Assembly (NCBI GenBank): GCA_902806095.1
Contig: CADCVF010000046.1
Location: 28,132 to 89,552, forward strand
Reading direction: 5' to 3'
DNA length: 61,421 bases
From: an uncultured Rubrobacteraceae bacterium
GTDB taxonomy: Bacteria; Actinomycetota; Rubrobacteria; Rubrobacterales; Rubrobacteraceae
Shown here: positions 59,375-61,421 of the stretch, piece by piece
Layout of the letters: every line of letters starts with the position of its first letter
Numbering within the stretch: position 1 is the first letter of the stretch
Made by a program: the position numbers and the translations under genes
Notes under the pieces: generated by a model
What the model was told of the DNA's origin: nothing
Databases searched by the model: none
Seen by the model: only the letters and a program-made list of their open reading frames with translations

Positions 59375-60592
59375 ATGGAGCGTAAGACATGGCGGTGGCT
59401 TGTTGTGGTGGTGACGCTGATCTCGATGGTCGGGACGTCCGCAGCATTGGCTCAGAAGGCGCCGGGGCCGGACGGAGCGCCGGCGTCGGCCCCGGCGCCG
59501 GGTCAGGTTACGCCGCTCGCGGTCGACACCTTCGAAGGGAGGGTCGAGCCCGTGGTTGGCACCGACGACCGGGCACACCTCGCCTACGAGCTGCGGCTGA
59601 TCAACATCACGGCCACCGACCTTACGGTCGAGCGCGTGCGGGTGCTCGACCCGAGCCGCGGTGGCCGGGTAGTCGACGAGCTGTCCGGGGACGAGCTCGC
59701 CTCGAGGCTCGTCGTCTTCGGCAACCCGCCTGGCGCCCCCGACAAGCGCTTCGGACCGGGCGTGGCAGGGTTCCTGTTCATGGACGTCACCTACCGCAGC
59801 GGCGCGAGGCTGCCAGATCGGCTCGAGTACCGCTTCGAAGTCTCGACCAGCAAGCCCACCGGGCTGGACGACAGCTTCAGGGCAGGACCTACTCGCGTGG
59901 GCAAGGAAGAGCCAGCCCAGATCGGATCACCGCTCTCCGGGAAGAGGTGGCTGACGGGCGAGGGGTGCTGCGACACGCTCACCTCCCACCGCGCGGCGAT
60001 CTTCCCCATCGATGGGGAATTCCACGCGCCCGAACGCTTCGCCATAGACTGGGTGCAGGTCGGTAAGAACGGCAAGCTCTACGATGGGCCGAAGGACGAG
60101 CTCTCCAGCTACCCCTACTACGGGGCCAAGATCCACGCGGTGGCCGCAGGCCGCGTGGTCGGAACGCGCGACACCGAGCCCGAGCAGACCCCAGGCCAGT
60201 TCCCGAACGGCCTTGCCCTAAACGACTTCGGCGGCAACTACGTGGTCGTCGATATCGGCGAGGGGCGCTACGCCTATTACGCCCACCTGCAAAAGGGGGC
60301 CAAAGGCGTCCTGGTCGAGCCCGGCGATCGGGTCCGCAAGGGACAGGTCATCGGCAAGCTGGGCAACACCGGCAACACTGACGCCCCCCACCTGCACTTC
60401 ATGGTCATCGACGGTAAGGAGCCGCTCACTTCGGGCGCCGTGCCCTTCGAGATCGACTCGTTTTACACTAGGGGTGTCCTGACCAACTACGAGGCCTTCC
60501 TGAGCGGCGCAAAGGCGGAGATTTCGCCAAAGCAGTCGGGCAAGCAGCGCGACCGGTTGCCGCTGCACCGTACCGTGAACGACTTCCGGTGA
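59375..60592 (+). CDS. Secreted M23-family metallopeptidase-like protein
   Basis: A 405-residue exported protein. Residues 1-27 are a signal peptide (WRWLVVVVTLISMVGTSAAL, cleavage near ALAQ). A beta-rich segment (about 40-190) is unknown. The peptidase domain (about 215-385) has EFHAPERFAIDWVQ (first metal His and Asp), YGAKIHAVAAGRVVG, YAYYAHLQKGAKG and GNTDAPHLHFMVIDG with the HxH motif. M23 enzymes cut peptidoglycan cross-bridges or amide bonds; the role could be wall remodelling. GAGGAGGA precedes ATG 59375; a long upstream frame to 58592 is antisense or out-of-phase noise. Confidence 0.9.
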   Translation: MERKTWRWLVVVVTLISMVGTSAALAQKAPGPDGAPASAPAPGQVTPLAVDTFEGRVEPVVGTDDRAHLAYELRLINITATDLTVERVRVLDPSRGGRVVDELSGDELASRLVVFGNPPGAPDKRFGPGVAGFLFMDVTYRSGARLPDRLEYRFEVSTSKPTGLDDSFRAGPTRVGKEEPAQIGSPLSGKRWLTGEGCCDTLTSHRAAIFPIDGEFHAPERFAIDWVQVGKNGKLYDGPKDELSSYPYYGAKIHAVAAGRVVGTRDTEPEQTPGQFPNGLALNDFGGNYVVVDIGEGRYAYYAHLQKGAKGVLVEPGDRVRKGQVIGKLGNTGNTDAPHLHFMVIDGKEPLTSGAVPFEIDSFYTRGVLTNYEAFLSGAKAEISPKQSGKQRDRLPLHRTVNDFR

Positions 60593-60608
60593 GTCCAAGA
60601 TACTCTGC

Positions 60609-60640
60609 CATGAGAGCCGGCCGCACGGCCGGCTCTCATG
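60609..60640. terminator. Strong hairpin after the M23 gene
   Basis: CATGAGAGCCGGCC and its perfect complement are separated by GCAC. It lies 17 bases after the stop of the M23 gene. There is no T run, so it may stop transcription poorly or protect the 3' end. Confidence 0.6.
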
Positions 60641-60879
60641 CTGGTGCCCTGGAGAGGGGTGTCGGCAGCCACGGGAGGTCGAACGAGGGCCGGAGCGTGG
60701 CGACCACCTTGGCCCCCTATTCAACCGAGTGCGTGGAAGGAGGATTAGGCGAACTTCGCGTGTACCCAGGTCTAAGAAGATGGGATGAGAAGGCCGACCC
60801 CCCGTACGCAGTACCCTTAGAGGGTCTGCAAATGCTCGACGGGCTCCGAGGCCCATTATGGAAGGAGGATCGGCCCACC
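60641..60879 (+). other. Leader before the IS110 transposase, candidate left end of the element
   Basis: About 240 bases without a gene. The 31-bp repeat copy 2 is at 60716-60746 (CCTATTCAACCGAGTGCGTG and on). In IS110-type elements the noncoding end upstream of the transposase gene encodes the structured bridge RNA. I see short complementary stretches but no firm fold, so the RNA is a suggestion only. Confidence 0.35.
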
Positions 60880-61421
60880 ATGGATGGTAGCAGGGAACGA
60901 GAGAAGATCACGGCCGGGCTGGACTTGGGCGACAAGTATAGCTATCTGGGCCTCATCGACACCGAAAGCGGCGAGGTTATGGAGGAGGGCAGGCTGCGCA
61001 CCACCCCAGAGACCCTAAAGCGGCGCTTCGCCTCCGAGCGGCCCATGCGCATCGCAGTCGAGGCCGGTACCCACTCGCCCTGGGCGAGCAGGGTGCTAGA
61101 GGAGTGCGCCCACGAGGTGCTGGTGGCCAACGCCCGCAAACTGAGATTGATCTACGCCAACAAGCGCAAAACCGACGAAGTAGATGCCTTAAGAACCTCG
61201 CTCGACTGGCTAGAGTGGACCCGAAGCTGTTGTACCCGCTCAAGCACCGGGGCGAGCAGAGCCAGGCTCATATGGCCCTAATCCGCTCTCGACAGGCGCT
61301 GGTCAGTTGCCGCACCCAGCTGGTGAACCACGTCCCTAAGGAGCGCTCAAATCCTTCGGTCATCGCTTGCCGAAGTGCCCCGCAAGGAGCTTCCACAAGA
61401 GGGCCCTCTAGAGCACATCCC
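60880..61421 (+). pseudogene. IS110 family transposase, frameshifted and cut by the window end
   Basis: From ATG 60880 (AAGGAGG upstream) the protein reads as an IS110-type DEDD recombinase: Asp15 in TAGLDLGDKYSYLG, Glu61 in IAVEAGTHSPWASR, then KRKTDEVDA with Asp99 and Asp102. After DEVDA (about 61195) the frame changes: the following frame reads KNLARLARVDPKLLYPLKHR and SRQALVSCRTQLVNHV. Further changes near 61335 and 61408 are needed to continue as KSFGHRLPKCPARSFHK. At least three breaks make it inactive. The C-terminal half with the Tnp_IS116/IS110/IS902 domain is outside the window. Confidence 0.85.

Overview
The window is high-GC DNA, roughly two thirds G+C by eye. It looks like a chromosome segment from a deep-branching actinobacterium, most like Rubrobacter. 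The reasons are the gene style, GTG and TTG starts behind strong Shine-Dalgarno sites, a T-box leader before a type-2 isoleucyl-tRNA synthetase, a class E sortase and the intergenic repeat style. The genus is an inference from recall; no search was run.

1-26.4 kb is mostly intact housekeeping DNA. It holds the end of a glycine-betaine binding protein, Hsp20, an atypical SDR, an acyl-CoA dehydrogenase/hydrolase group, small secreted proteins and a DrrAB-like ABC exporter. These are followed by an S9 peptidase, a methyltransferase, a class E sortase, a Dpp-type peptide importer without ATPase genes, endonuclease V and a membrane-anchored sulfite-oxidase-like molybdoenzyme. The T-box-controlled ileS, a lipoprotein, an Fpg-type glycosylase and a HAD phosphatase close this part.

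26.6-30.4 kb is the most interesting locus. A membrane protein with the look of the Pycsar effector family (PycTM, DUF5706) is transcribed divergently from a 924-residue protein made of a class III nucleotide cyclase, a STAND/NB-ARC ATPase and TPR repeats. A perfect 8-bp inverted repeat lies between them. The pair abuts a truncated metallo-beta-lactamase gene. A paralogous cyclase-STAND-TPR gene (48.4-51.0 kb) and the relic of a third cyclase-TPR gene (35.2-35.9 kb), followed by a kinase with a cyclic-nucleotide-binding domain, make cyclic-nucleotide signalling a theme of the window.

31-45 kb holds an MFS/LysR pair, a cell-wall (MurNAc) recycling cluster (sugar kinase, murQ, an N-terminally shortened MFS porter, divergent anmK) and further exporters and enzymes. 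45-57 kb is a gene graveyard of truncated, frameshifted and chimeric pieces beside a 3' tRNA-Ala fragment that looks like an integration scar. Intact USP, VOC, SDR, AraC and hydrolase genes lie among them. 57.4-60.6 kb has a GNAT/GntR divergent pair with a palindromic operator and a secreted M23-type protein. The window ends inside a broken IS110 transposase.

Two patterns run across genes. One is a family of intergenic repeats built from a conserved linker and variable mini-hairpins with GNA triloops. The other is a high density of one-base deletions and internal gene deletions from about 33 kb onward, which may be biology or assembly error.
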